From assembly GCA_947179485.1 (NCBI GenBank), contig OX359249.1:1488001-1552000 (forward strand): a DNA stretch of 64,000 nucleotides, written 5' to 3'. Both the position numbers and the translations under genes were made by a program. The notes under the pieces are model-generated. The model ran no database searches, had not been told where the DNA came from, and saw only the letters and a list, made by a program, of their open reading frames with translations. Origin of the DNA: Allacma fusca (taxonomy: Eukaryota > Arthropoda > Collembola > Symphypleona > Sminthuridae). Each line of letters begins with the position of its first letter. Positions within the stretch are counted from its first letter, which is position 1. This document shows positions 1-11,124 of this stretch, piece by piece.

Positions 1-243
1 AAAAAACTAGATAGAGATCTTTCATGAACAAAGTTTATAACTCGAAGGATTACGGTAAAATATCGTGGAAAATATGGAAACAGAGCTCAGGTTTGGGAAT
101 ATTTTCTGCTGAAACAGATCCAGTACTTATGCCAACTACGGAAAATAACACTTTCGATATGAAATTCTAACTCAAAGCAGTGCGTAGTGTCTTCGGTGAA
201 GAGCATTAGAATTCGGTTGTTCAAGAGTTGCACGTGTCAGAAG
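1..243. other. Unassigned AT-rich flank
   Basis: No gene or repeat family is recognised here. The last 8 bases before the next element (236-243, GTCAGAAG) are its left target-site duplication. Confidence 0.5.
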
Positions 244-1039
244 TAGTGCTGTCCATGGGAACAGGAGACACCCAGGTTTTTGGGAACAGGAACAGGAATG
301 GGTGCGTACGGGAACACACATTTTGTTCGAAAAACACTTTGGGAACGTTTAGGAACATAAAAATTGTTCCCAAAATATGGGAACAAAAGCGGCTTTGGGA
401 ACAGGAACAAAACGTGTACCTACCTGGTATTCACATGAAGTTTTAAATATAAAAATATCTCACAAATAAAATATTATTTTAAAAATACGTCGCAACATAT
501 AAATAAGTCACTCTTTCACACGTTATTATTTTACAAAAATATTAATTATTTAATACGGGGCAAAAATGGAACTCTCTGTAACTTGACAAAATTGCAGCTC
601 AGAAAACTCCAGCGTGCTTTTATCCTTGTTAGTTCAGCAAAAGTATATTGAAAGTGCTACTTGTCCTAGCTAATTTCAGTTACTACTGTACTTTGCGCTG
701 CGATGATTAATTTAATGACTGTTAATGAATTCTCATTTAAATTCCAGTAGCTAAATGTATTGGAGATGGTCTGCTGTCATTTATTTTTAATAAAGTCGAT
801 TTGATATTTGGTTTTTTAAATCGATGCATAAATGGAGTTCCCTGGGGCATAAATGTGTAGGTTGTACTTTTCTGCTAGTCTTTAAGTACTTTTGGGAACA
901 GGAACAGGTCCACGAACTTTGACTTGGTACCCACTTTTATGGGAACAGGAACAGGACCATTGCTTTAGTTCCTGAAAAAATGGGTACAGGTACAGGAACA
1001 GTTATGGGTACCAAATTTCCGTTCCCATGGACAGCACTA
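244..1039. mobile_element. Complete non-autonomous hAT-type element, GGGAACAGG family
   Basis: The ends are a perfect 19-bp terminal inverted repeat: TAGTGCTGTCCATGGGAAC at 244-262 and its exact reverse complement at 1021-1039. Both sides are flanked by the same 8 bases, GTCAGAAG (236-243 and 1040-1047), the target duplication length typical of hAT transposases. The 796-bp body has no transposase reading frame, so it is a MITE-like passenger. Copies and variants of GGGAACAGG crowd the left inner end (about 256-410) and the right inner end (about 892-1010). They read in the same direction at both ends even though the outer repeats are inverted. Perfect ends and duplication suggest fairly recent insertion. 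The superfamily is inferred from duplication length and end sequence. Confidence 0.9.
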
Positions 1040-1254
1040 GTCAGAAGATGCTGACTAGGATGACAACGCTAGTTTCGTCACCGCACAATTTGACTTAGAG
1101 GATTGCTCGGGTCTGTTCTTTGACGCAGAGGATTAATTTGTTACGTTATATGAAAATAACGTTTCATAAGCTTGATTAAATTTATAAATTTAATTGAATC
1201 ACTTTGAAATTATTACGTTATAAATTTCCCCAGCATATCTAATTTCAATGAAGA

Positions 1255-1357
1255 CAGGGTCCGATATATCGCCGATAGGCGATATATCGTAAAATGTGAT
1301 TTGCCCGAGAACGATAATTGCGATATGAGATGAATGGCGATAACTGGCATCCCTAGT
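1255..1357. mobile_element. Probable hAT relic with CGATATATCG words
   Basis: Palindromic words of the form GCGATATATCGC recur within about 90 bases, and the tract ends in GGCATCCCTAG, which resembles a right hAT terminus (TAGGGATG when reversed). No matching left end or 8-bp duplication was found, so this is at most one end of an old copy. Confidence 0.4.
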
Positions 1358-2357
1358 AGTCACCATCTATACTACCTACAAAAAATCCTTAAAACCATTA
1401 TTGCAAGTAATTAAATTTCTTATATTTATTTGTTACATTACAAAAAGTTACGTAATATGTGGAAAACAAATTGTTGAAGCATTATTTATAAGTTCCCACT
1501 ATAATAAATTAGCTCCACAGGATTAACATTAATAGTGATAAAATGTTCCTACGCAGCCCAAAAAGTTCCCCATATACCTGCACAATTTCCACCAACGTTC
1601 GAAAATAAATGCCCAACATTTCAGCCACGCGCAGTTGCAAGTGGCGGTTCATCCAGTAGTAAACGCCCAATAAAATAAGGTAATTTCCAGTGTCAGTCAT
1701 TCCTTAACATCATTAGATTATGCTTTTATAATGATTTAGTATAATATACCTATAAAATTAGTAACAACATAAAATTAAACTTGGTTGATTTGCACATTTT
1801 GACGCTTTCAGTGTTTCATATAACATGCAAACCAAATATGAAAGTAGCAGTGTGACTATAAAAATACCTCAGCATGCGGTGACTGAGATTCGTCAGCAAA
1901 TGTTGAACCAACTTTCACAAAAATGTCGCCAAGGTGCTGAATATTAGAACTTTAAAATTATGGTCCTCATTTGATTGTGTCATTGTGTTCTTATTTTACA
2001 AGTGTAATGTTTTGAAATGGATGATCGTGTTTTCAAATTTACAATTATCAACATTGATAAATGTGTAATTATTTTTTTTGGCTGCACATTTATTGCAGCT
2101 TTACTTTAATTACATCATCACGGTGTATGGACGGGTTGCTGCGAAATAGATTAATATAAATACGAAGCATTGTAGGAGTGCATGTGTTAAAATATGGCAA
2201 TGACTGCGTGCATAACGGAGAAGGTTGGTCAGTATGGCGCATGAATTTCATTGGTAATTTTGAGGCAGATTTTGAGGGGACCGGGTAGTGTTCTAAAATA
2301 TTGCAAATCTAATGAATTATTCTTGGTTGATTTGCACATCACTACTGTCAGTGACGA
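1358..2357. other. No gene recognised; 17-bp direct repeat
   Basis: AT-rich sequence without a convincing reading frame. The string TTGGTTGATTTGCACAT occurs near 1779 and again near 2322, about 540 bases apart. It could bracket an insertion or be two pieces of one old repeat. The stretch ends at the Helitron terminus at 2358. Confidence 0.4.
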
Positions 2358-2726
2358 CTAGTACTGCACAGTCAATTATTGTTGGCTCAGCAAGGCAAAT
2401 GTAAGTTCGGAAAGCTGTACATAGTTGCATGTAATAGCTGGCTGCGCTGCTCTAGTAAGTTTGGACTAACGTACGGTAAAATGATAAACCATAATAAATT
2501 ATAATATTTTGGGGTACACACAATTAACTGTGAATATTACATTCCCTTCAACCCGCAGTTCTCCTTGATCCTCATTTTTGTCAACCAATACTTTCACATG
2601 TTCTTGAGAAGTGGTTTTAGAAAATGCTACACAGGGATGACCATGAGTAAAAACAAGTTTTGATAACCAAATGCCTACTTTACTAAAACTTGGTCCCTGT
2701 AACAAAAAATGGGCATTCTCCTTCAT
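2358..2726 (-). mobile_element. Helitron relic: helicase C-terminus and 3' end
   Basis: The minus strand encodes the end of a Pif1-type Helitron helicase followed by the element's 3' terminus. In the peptide from 2726 to the stop at 2499-2501, the diagnostic blocks are KVGIWLSKLVFTHGH, VAFSKT and VKVLVD, and a final TVNCVYPKIL before the stop. They match the family pattern KVGI.L..PVF.HGQ.YVAFSR, VKVLV and NVVY.E(I/L)L. The consensus YVAFSR has become CVAFSK, and no upstream helicase or Rep domain remains in frame, so the copy is dead. About 140 bases after the stop the strand reads TGCAGTACTAG followed by T (2357-2367), a Helitron CTRR end at an A|T target. The preceding hairpin is partly decayed. 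Confidence 0.8.
2499..2726 (-). pseudogene. Helitron Pif1-like helicase fragment (C-terminal about 75 residues)
   Basis: This is the coding remnant inside the Helitron relic. An intact Helitron protein has over a thousand residues (HUH Rep nuclease plus SF1 helicase); only the last motif region survives here. The visible order is the KVGI helicase block, the VAFSK motif VI region, and the short tail ending NCVYPKIL and a stop. The leftmost residues do not look like helicase, so the homologous part probably starts around GPSFSKVGI. No splice signal or neighbour suggests host use. Confidence 0.75.
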
Positions 2727-2789
2727 TTGACGTTACTGTAATTCTGGGGAAGAAACATTGTTTCCCCTTTCGCCGTACCTTTAGTAGTT

Positions 2790-2885
2790 AAAAGGTATGC
2801 GATCAGTGGTATGCCTTCAGAGGTATGCCTTTCAGTGGTTTGACTCAAAGGTAAGCCTTCAGTAGTTTAAAACCTATGCGATTAC
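2790..2885. repeat. Short imperfect tandem repeat, unit near GGTATGCCTTCAGT
   Basis: About six degenerate copies of a 13-16 base unit follow one another, with variants such as GGTATGCGATCAGT and GGTTTGACTCAAA. No function is visible. Confidence 0.65.
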
Positions 2886-3122
2886 AGGATTCCTGAAAAA
2901 CAAAATGATCAGGATCCGATTAACAGACCTTCCCTACATTTTGAAGTAATATTTTGAGCTTCTATTTGTGTTTTCCAATCGTACTGAATGGGCCACAATC
3001 TATAGTGTGTGCTTGGAAAGCATGTAAAGAAAAGCACAAAATAAAACCTCCGAACTTCGTCAAAAGCCTACGACGGAAATCTCTGATGTGCTGGATTGTG
3101 CCTACATTTTGATTTTTGTGAA

Positions 3123-3533
3123 ATGGCGAAAGGAAGAGCCAGGGGTCAGATTTTTGTGGGAAGACGGAAAGATTCTTCCCAGGGAAAATCTCATCGGTTA
3201 GGGATTCTTATTTGTGAACACGGATTTTCAAAATTGTGGGTGTATTTCAGGGATATTCGTTATGCAAACAGGGATGTCGAGGAATTATTTTCCAGCAAAA
3301 GAGGGGTGCTCATGAAATGTTGTAAGGTGTGGTGCCAAAGGAAATACTCCCAAATGAGTAGAAGGTTGAATTCAATAAGTACAACAATCACTACTTTAAT
3401 TCATGGAAACAATTTAGAAGAGGAAAATGAGAAGGCAAAAGCAGGACAAATAAGTGCAACTGTTGTCGTTGAATGTCTCAGAGAGTCCTCTATCGATCAT
3501 TATTCTCTACTAACATTTCATAAAACTTATTAA
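3123..3533 (+). CDS. Unrecognised 136-residue open reading frame (doubtful)
   Basis: An ATG at 3123 (AAATGG context) opens a frame of 136 codons ending in TAA at 3531-3533, one of the longest in the window. The product starts MAKGRARGQIFVGRRKDSS and is basic at its N-terminus. The middle has a CC..WC run and RKYSQMSRRLNS, faintly like the zinc-binding N-terminus (BED finger) of hAT transposases, but a matching C-terminal His pair is not clear. No splice sites, promoter or second domain were identified, and the surrounding DNA is transposon-derived. It may be a transposase relic, a chance frame or a real small protein; I cannot decide. Confidence 0.22.
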   Translation: MAKGRARGQIFVGRRKDSSQGKSHRLGILICEHGFSKLWVYFRDIRYANRDVEELFSSKRGVLMKCCKVWCQRKYSQMSRRLNSISTTITTLIHGNNLEEENEKAKAGQISATVVVECLRESSIDHYSLLTFHKTY

Positions 3534-4421
3534 TGTGACCAATAAAAACGCTATTTTACAGTAGCAACAGCATTCTTAATAATAAGTACAAGAACTGTTA
3601 ACATAAATAAGTTCTATGAGTATTTCCCTGCCAACTTACACTATTTCTATGACAAACAAGGTAACTCTAGACGCTACAGCTTTATACTAATGGTATTTGC
3701 CCATACCGAGTCATGGCAAGGATATCGCTAAGTAAGGACGAGCCCCTCTGCTGCCTCGGACGTATGCTAACCTGGCGCTCCACGCATAGCTATGCTGGCC
3801 GTTCAGTGCCATGTTGGAAGAATAATAACTCGGAAATTACTTAACGATATGCAATATGTATTTAAATGTAACTAAATTCCGTAAACCTAATACAGTTCAG
3901 CACTGAACAAGGGATTTTTAGATAGATTGATCTTATTTGATAGGGATTTGACAGGGATTTGATGTCTTGTAGGAAAATTAGTTTTGCCAACAGGGATTTT
4001 GAACATCGTTGACCTGTTTTCAGCAGGGATTTGAAATCGTTGAGAACATCCCTGCAGAGACATTTGATTCAGCAGGGAAATTCAGAAATGCTCTTCCAGG
4101 GAGATTTACAAAAATCGAACCCCTGGAAGGAAGCGTGCAAATAAAAGCGCAAAATAATTCGTCGAATTTCACAAAATCTAAGCCAATGCACAATCACTAA
4201 CACATATTTCCTCCGTATGCTTTCCTGAAATTTTGAAGGATTATGTTGTGACGTTGACTGTTGTTTTCCAAGCATAATATATACAGCACACAATTACACG
4301 TCCAATTTTCCGGCAAAACATGCGTAGTAAACAACACTGGTCCAGCTTCTACCTCTGATTTAAAGAAAACGAAGAACTGGGAGAGAGAGTGAGAGTGAAT
4401 GAGGAGTAAGGAATAGTTTTT
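3534..4421. other. AT-rich tract with ACAGGGATTTGA words
   Basis: From about 3905 to 4135 variants of CAGGGATTT(T/G)GA recur, ending near AATCGAACCCCTGG. The same style of word, reversed, recurs at 26860-27068, where AATCGGACCCCTGG also appears. These look like ends of one old DNA-transposon family, but no paired termini or duplication were found. The rest shows nothing recognisable. Confidence 0.35.
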
Positions 4422-4429
4422 CGACGAAG

Positions 4430-5303
4430 TAAAGGCGTGGCCCGCGGGTAAAAGTTCGGGTCGGGCCTCGACCCGACCCGCCCGGACGGGTTTAATGCTT
4501 TGTCGTGTTGCAAGTTGCGGATCGGGCTGTGTTTTTACCCTTATTTCAACGGGGAGGGTAAGTTGTACTTTATGCACATAGTGCGGGTTGCGGGCGGGAT
4601 ATAAATATACGTTGGGCCCGCAAGCATCCCGCAGAACGTTTAAATTTCAATCAACGACGTTTAAGATTTTTCCAGGAGAATTATATGGTTTGCGTCCATT
4701 TGCGATTGCTCACATGTTTGTGCCTTTGTAAGTGTTGGTTGTTACTATTCCTGTTTCATCGTGTTTCTCATTTATCATTGTGTGACTGTAAAGTTTTGAA
4801 GTACGTTTTGAAGTTGCTGCTCTGAACTCAAAAGTAAAAGCATGTAAATTTTCTTAGCGCAGTATTCTTACAGTTAACTATAGTTAACATTTCCTGAGAA
4901 GTGATTTTCAAACACAAAATGACATGAATTATTAAAAATCAAACCAGCTACAGATATTAAAACATTTGAAAAACAAACAGTATTTATTCTTTGGTTTGTA
5001 CGGTTTACACTTCTGTTTTAAACATTGTGATGGAGGATGATTCAGAAAACAGAAGAAGACCGATCGAAAAGCGAATCTGACAGCGTTTTACTCTTATTAT
5101 TCTACTTAAGTTATTAAGCTGGGTCGGGCCCTGTCAACTGAAACCCAGCGGGCTGCGGTCTGGCGTGGGCCTAAAAAATTACTTTCGGGACGGGGCGGGC
5201 CGACGTTACAGAGGTTGTCTTTCGGGTCGGGCGGGTTCGGGTTACGTAATTGTGGGTAAGACTCGGGTTGGGTAGGGAAATGGCCTGCGGGGCCACTCCT
5301 GTA
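4430..5303. mobile_element. hAT-type non-autonomous element, GGGTCGGG family
   Basis: The left end reads TAAAGGCGTGGCCC (from 4430). The right end, reversed, reads TACAGGAGTGGCCCC, the CAGG.GTGGCC end common in hAT elements. The flanks CGACGAAG (4422-4429) and CCACGAAG (5304-5311) agree at 7 of 8 bases. The 874-bp interior is AT-rich without a transposase. GC-rich words built on GGGTCGGG and GGCGGGTTCGGG sit just inside both ends (about 4441-4620 and 5118-5290), in sharp contrast with the AT-rich middle. Divergence between ends and flanks implies an older copy than the one at 244. Confidence 0.75.
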
Positions 5304-5459
5304 CCACGAAGCGCTATTGTCTCACTCACTCACGTACTGTCGCCTCCCTAAGTATAGTGACTACTGCTTGCTTAAAAATCATGCCGTTGGTGATCCATTG
5401 CAGCGAGGGTCAACTCTAGCGTTCCCAGTTGCATTGCTTGACTCGCCTCAGTATACGCA

Positions 5460-5500
5460 CTAGTACTGCACAGCCAGCTATCGCTGGCTGCGAAAGTCTT
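5460..5500 (-). mobile_element. Helitron 3' terminus with intact hairpin
   Basis: On the minus strand CAGCCAGCGATAGCTGGCTG (a near-perfect 9-bp hairpin) is followed by TGCAGTACTAG and then T. This is a textbook Helitron end: hairpin, short spacer, CTRR and a T at the insertion point. It shares TGCAGTACTAGT with the Helitron end at 2358, so both belong to one family. The body would extend toward higher coordinates; its 5' TC end was not located, and no helicase is seen. Confidence 0.75.
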
Positions 5501-5739
5501 CATAACTTGTTGGTTCAGTCACATATCACATAATTCAGAAATAACTGACTGTGTAGTAGATGTATATAAATATTGTAGAAAAAATGCGGCTAATGAGATG
5601 TATAAAACATCCATCTGCTTCGCCAATGGAAAATACAAAAACGGCAATTGTAAATATATTCCGCAAACAAGCCGGGTAGTTAGCCTTTAAGGTAATTCGT
5701 ACTCGCAATCGTAAACCGATAGGAGTATTTAGCCTTAAA

Positions 5740-6455
5740 GAGGGAGAGCGAAGATTTAACTTTCATCATCGTCAAATTAAGTTATCAGATAGCGGGTGAA
5801 GCCACCGCCTGCGTCAGTGGTTAACCCCTATTTCCAAATAACAACACCGACGCAGTCTAGTGGCTTGATCCACCAGCATTAAAATTCGATGTCCAAATAA
5901 AACAAAATCAATTCGATTATTTTTTTAAAATAATGACATTTGCCTCTGAAATACATTTTATCTAGCATTAGAGTTTCTTTAAACACACAATTTGCTATTT
6001 TTACTCACGAACCAATAAAGTGCGTTTCAGAGAGAGAGAGAGTAAAGATTTAAAAATGTCCTCTCATCGTCAAATTCTAGTATGAAAAAAGCCAATAGCC
6101 TTAGTAAGGCCTTTTTTACTCCATTTTTTAAATAATAATTAAAGATACAACAAATTACTAAATGTCAAATTAAAAACCTAGTTACTTGTGTATATACCTT
6201 CACCTTTTCCCATTGTTTCACCTTGTTCGGCAGTATCAGTTACAACGACCTTGATGTTTTCTGTAGACACCCCTCGAAAAAGCAACCTGCCAGCAAATGT
6301 AGCCCGTGACAACATCACCGCCCTTGCTACTGTATAATGCCTTGGTGCATCATTAAACCATTTAGCCTTTATGGTAGTCTCGAAACTATAAAGCGCGCGT
6401 AGGAGAGAGTGAAGATTTAAAAATGCCCCTCTCTCATCATCTTCAAAGTGTAGTA
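5740..6455. repeat. Three diverged copies of a roughly 60-bp repeat
   Basis: Around 5745, 6030 and 6400 a similar string appears: a GAGAG-rich start, then GAAGATTTAA, then a CTCTCATC.TC segment and a TAGTAT tail. Spacing is about 290-370 bases. The middle between copies shows nothing recognisable. Confidence 0.5.
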
Positions 6456-7289
6456 TAGAGATGTCAGGGCATTTTGGGCATATTCGACATTTTCGGCATT
6501 TTCAGCCGGGAATATTCTGCATTTCTGGTAGGTAAAACTCAGTAATACGATCGAGCCAAAAATGCCACTATTCACTATTAAAATGAAATCCTATTAAAGG
6601 CGTACACGACAATTTTGTTTAAATGTATTATATTTCAAAAGATACTCAACGTGTATCATACAGACACTTTATATTGAATAATTGACTAATGCAATTTTGT
6701 TTCATTTTGTATAAAGTTAATCAGAAGACTCGAGTTATAAATACGTCATTAACAAATCCTCTGCATCAGAACTTTGATTTGTATAACTTTCATGCTTTGT
6801 AGCAGTTGCTCCGCCTCCAGCGTAAATAAAATTTCTCAAATTTTCTGACCAGTGCTTCGAGGTTGATAGTTTATTGAATTCGAAAATGTGAGTTTTGTCC
6901 AGTAGTAACAATGGTTGGACGTTTTAAAAACTACAACTCCTACAATTGTCTACTGACCAGATTTATTTTCCTGTGTGTTAATACCGTCGAGTAATCGCTT
7001 TTAGTTATAACGATATGAGTGCGGTAGTGTGCAGTAGTAGCAAGTGGAAGTACAGTGTTTGTAGTAGCAGCGACCAATAACGTCTGGAAAAGGTAATCGC
7101 CGCGAAAATTTGAACTGAATATGCCCAAAATGCCGAATATGCCCAGGAATGAAAATGCCGAAAATGCCCGTGCCGAATATGCCCAAAATCTACGTATTTG
7201 CCCGAAGTTGAAAATGCCCAAAATACCAGGGCATTTTGGGCAGGCATAATGCCCAATATGCCATGGCATTTTCAAATCCACAATCCCTA
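6456..7289. mobile_element. Decayed hAT-type element, GGGCATTTT family
   Basis: The right end, reversed, begins TAGGGATTGTGG and continues through GAAAATGCCATGGCAT to GGGCATTATGCCTGCCC. It is clearly homologous over about 50 bases to the right end of the better-preserved element at 20783-21614. The left end (TAGAGATGTCAGGGC) is diverged. Words of the type AATGCCCAAAATGCC cluster at both ends (6466-6515 and 7120-7275). A matching 8-bp duplication was not found, so the exact left boundary is a guess. Confidence 0.6.
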
Positions 7290-7479
7290 ATTACAACCAC
7301 TTCAACCTTATTTTTCAACCCTCCAAAAATTTTGAAAATTCAAAAGCAAAAAGTACTTGTATCATTTACATATATTGTCATTATATTCATTTATGATGAA
7401 ATCAACGTTCTACAAGGGTTTCAAAAATTTTCAAAAAGTACTGTAGCTTCAATCCGTGACAAAAGTTATTTGAGTCTTA

Positions 7480-8340
7480 AGTCGTTTTTAACCCAGGTCA
7501 ACATGAATGTTAAAATTAAAAATAGTATTAGCCGATGAACGGACCCCCTTGGAGGGTCAATGCCAAAAATAATTCCTTGTTGGAGAAAAGATGTGAAACA
7601 TTCCCTTAAACAGTAGCTAATTTTAATTATCCAACCAACGTTTTGCCGACGATATTGTTTCAGGCAAGATTTCGTATCAGTTTATGCAGCAATTAAACAG
7701 CTTTTGAATGGACCCGTAGACTGAGATAAGACATCATATTGAGGCCATGTTGGAGTTATTGGAAATCAATTTTTCAGAATTGTTGAACACCAGTCAACAT
7801 GAATTTGAAATTTTTACATTTATTTGGAAACTTAATCCCAGGACAATTTAGATCTTATAGCAATTAAATACTTTTAATGAATCCATAAAGACTGGGACAC
7901 GACATCCTAGTCAAAAGTTACTGCAGTTTTTCGAATTTCTTAATGGTTCACAAATTCAAGTTTTTAGAAATTTAGAATACCAGTCAACATGAATTTGAGG
8001 TATTATTGGTGGGGTGGAGTGAGTTGGGAGTAGGGGACGAGGGTAGGCTGTGTGGACTGGTTTATTTAAAAACTTCATTAAAAGACGTCTCATGTGATTC
8101 CTCCCTGACGATAAAAAATGTGGAAATTTTACTAAAAATTGTTTTGAATATCCCCCGTTAATTTTGACTAGCATTTGGAAATTCTGGTCATATCATTTTA
8201 ACTTGCTTCTAATAAGTCATTAATACGTGATATGTGAGCCTAAAGTAATAATTATTACAGTTTCGGAAGTACTTCGAGGCATCAAAATCATCATGTTTGA
8301 TATTTTGAACACCCGTCGAAGCGAACTTTTTTAAAAATAT
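7480..8340. repeat. Ancient tandem repeat, period near 190 bases
   Basis: The string CAGTCAACATGAATTTGA occurs at about 7791 and 7980, each with similar preceding sequence (CAATTAAA.A..TTTTGAATG, then AGAC.GAGA...GACATC). A related GGTCAACATGAAT lies near 7496 and a weaker version near 8310. Divergence is high. No gene is seen. Confidence 0.6.
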
Positions 8341-8450
8341 TTAGGTACTCAATTATAGGACTATTTGTCCTGAAGTCACGTCTCAGATAATTTCTACAAT
8401 TTCTTTTCTTAAAACAATGTCATGTCCAAAAATAGGTCAAGGGTTTATTT
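8265..8450 (+). repeat. Dispersed repeat, copy 1 of 2
   Basis: About 185 bases from GTACTTCGAGGCATCAAAATC to CATGTCCAAAAATAGGTCAA are recognisably related, in the same orientation, to 59855-60040. Shared blocks include ATAGGACT.TT.GTCCTGA and GTCTCAGAT.ATT. It is probably the end unit of the tandem array to its left. Confidence 0.6.
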
Positions 8451-9079
8451 TTTTTTAATTTCCGGGTAAAAATTTGGACAAACTTAAATTAGACTTGAAA
8501 TTTGATTCGGGGTTACCACGACTGTTCGAAGACTATAGTTTGTCGGCCAACATTTTTTTCGTAGAAGGAATCACCTAAATTTGTCTTCGTTAGAACAAAT
8601 TGTCTTTTAATGAAGTTTTTAAATAAATTAAAATGATCAAATTCATTTTGCATTGTGTTCAAGATTATAGAGGCCTACTTTATATAGAGCATCTTAAAGT
8701 ATGTAAATAAATCGTTGTTACAAGTCAAAAACCCTGTTTGCTCTACCTGGAAATGTATTCGGGCCGGTCTTTATATTCAGTTGGTTACTTTGTCGTCTTC
8801 ATTCTCCGAAACTGCATGTTCTACGGGAGTTAACAGCTAATTTTACCGTCCATTTATCCTATGTATTATATCCCGCAAAAATAATCCAGATAATAATGAC
8901 ATAATCCCGCCTTGTTATATAAATAATCAGAACTCGTTGATATGAATGATGTATAATGATAAGTCAATGCATGCATATTTGTTCAAGCATACCAACCTGC
9001 CATTTCATAACGAGAAATGTCAGGTCAATGCCGACATTATCTGGTTTCTTGTTTTCTTTCATTTACTAAATACATCAAA

Positions 9080-9136
9080 ATGGAAATAATTAATGTAAAC
9101 TGGATTTCCGGGAACCCGAAAAACAATCTGGCAGAG
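9080..9136 (+). CDS. Weak candidate short first coding exon
   Basis: ATG at 9080 opens 19 codons (MEIINVNWISGNPKNNLAE) that run straight into GAG|GTAAAA, a plausible splice donor in phase 0, the same phase as the stronger first-exon candidates further along. The segment is short and the match could easily be chance. Without it, 8450-9399 holds nothing I can name. Confidence 0.2.
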
Positions 9137-9399
9137 GTAAAAAATTTCCTTTTCGAAAAAAACAAAGCAATGCCAAGCAGGTGCTTGCAGTGCATGTCAG
9201 TTATGGTCATACATGGTTGCTCTTTAATAGAACGTTCTAAATGTATTCAGCTATGCTCCAGCAACTGTATACTGTATATATGGCATTTGCAGAAATTCTG
9301 TGGCGGTACCTTTTGTAAACATAGGGAAAATCAAAACTTTTGGATCCACAATTTATGCACCATTTAGTACCTGGACTGAAATACGTAGGTACCTGCTCC

Positions 9400-10043
9400 T
9401 AGAGTTAGCATTTTCAAAATGCCCTGAAAGTGCCTACATGCCTGCCCTATATCGAAAATTCAAAATCCAGGGCATTTAGGGCATTTTGATTTAGAAGTGC
9501 ATGTAGTGACAATACAAAGTATGAAATTAATTTTACATTAACCGACTGCCTTGGTCTTATTAAAGTTAAGAAGTTAACCCAAATTAAATTTTAAAATGTC
9601 ATACTTGTCTAACCCGGAGACTCACAAGTCAACCAATGATGCTGAATGATACTGTTCTTATCTAGGAATCGCTAGTCAGTATAATTCTGGATATTTCCAC
9701 TAACTGGAAGAACATAGCAGCTAAAATATCCCCAGTTACAAGTCTGTATGATGAGTTACAATATGTATGAAACTTTATCAGCGTTTGAAACACTGTAGAA
9801 ATCTAAAATTCACTTCTTCGTAACCCTCCATCTAGGCACAATTGTATGCGTTCGACATTTAACTACCGTGTCCGCATGTGACCATAACCAATATGCCCTA
9901 AATATCCTGATAATGCCCACAAATATGACCCAAAAATTCAAAATGTCATGAAAATGATCCACATGTCCATATGCCCAAAATGTCCATTTCAAAATGCCCA
10001 AAATGTCGAAAATGCCCTGACATTTTCAAAGTGGCCAACAATA
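9400..10043. mobile_element. Decayed hAT-type element, AATGCCC family
   Basis: The left end (TAGAGTTAGCATTTTC, then ATGCCTGCCCTAT) aligns with the reversed right ends of 20783-21614 and 6456-7289. The right end has dense CAAAATGCCC and CGAAAATGCCC words (9895-10020). Candidate target copies CCTGCTCC (9392-9399) and TCTGCACC (10044-10051) agree at 6 of 8 bases. Boundaries are therefore approximate. Confidence 0.5.
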
Positions 10044-10051
10044 TCTGCACC

Positions 10052-11116
10052 CATGGGGGGGGGCACTGACTTATATCAAGGTGTTAAGTTAATACGGGTT
10101 TCATCTGCCAATGCATTGACAGATGAAACCTGCCCCATACAACACACTATCCCCAATATAGTGATCAATTGGTTAGTGAGCGTGAACTAAACAACTAAAA
10201 TATACACCAAATGCCAGGACGGTGAATGGAATGAGACGGGGAGTAATACGAGGGATTCTCCAAATCCAAATACGTTCCTATAGTATGTTTTATGACTCAT
10301 AGCACATAAATACGCGTATCTTCCCAGCATGATATGATTTTGTGTAACGTGAGCCTCAATATAGAAAGGCTAAGAGACAGAGAGAAGCCTGGGAGGAAAA
10401 ATATTCGCAAATTAAATACACGGGATGACATCACTTGGCAATGGAAAGACGAGGCAATCCCTTTTAGCAAGGTCTGTGTCTATGAAGCTGTCTCAGGTTA
10501 TAATAATATCATATGATTTGGTTTTGTGGTGACTCGTAGTGAGATCCTTCTTTATGTCTCCCAAACTATTCTCTATGCATATAGTAGTTATCAGCTTGTG
10601 GCCGAAAAGAATTCTCATTTTTTACACTAGTCCATAGGCAAAATATACTATCTTGTGGTTCTTGTGTGTTCCTCTTATCCACCGTTGGGCGTTATCCAGA
10701 TTGCAATAATTCGGGATACTGAAAACAGGTCGTTAAAGTATTTATAATATCTTCTGGAAAGCTCTACAGAGGTAAACCTTAACGGGAATCCCGTCCTGTG
10801 TTCAAATTTCTTTAAATATTGATCAATAATCTATTTTGATCAAATATATAATTTGATTACTAATAATCAAATAACCCTTAATCACTATTCCCACCGCAGG
10901 ATCTAATAGAAAACAATCTGATACCCGTAATCCTACATAAAGAATATTTATTATTCCAGTTTCCCCCTTAAAATGTAGATAAATACAATCCAATATTCTG
11001 CAGATACTTAGCGGACTTACTGTTTTAGCTTGCCTGTACATATTTATCGCAGCAATCTATTCCGGTGTATAATTTCCTTCCTGCGTTCTAACGCAAGTTA
11101 AATGTAAACACTAGCC
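10052..11116. other. No feature recognised
   Basis: AT-rich sequence starting with a short G run at 10056-10064. Reading frames are short and lack supporting signals. Confidence 0.5.
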
Positions 11117-11124
11117 GTTCGACA

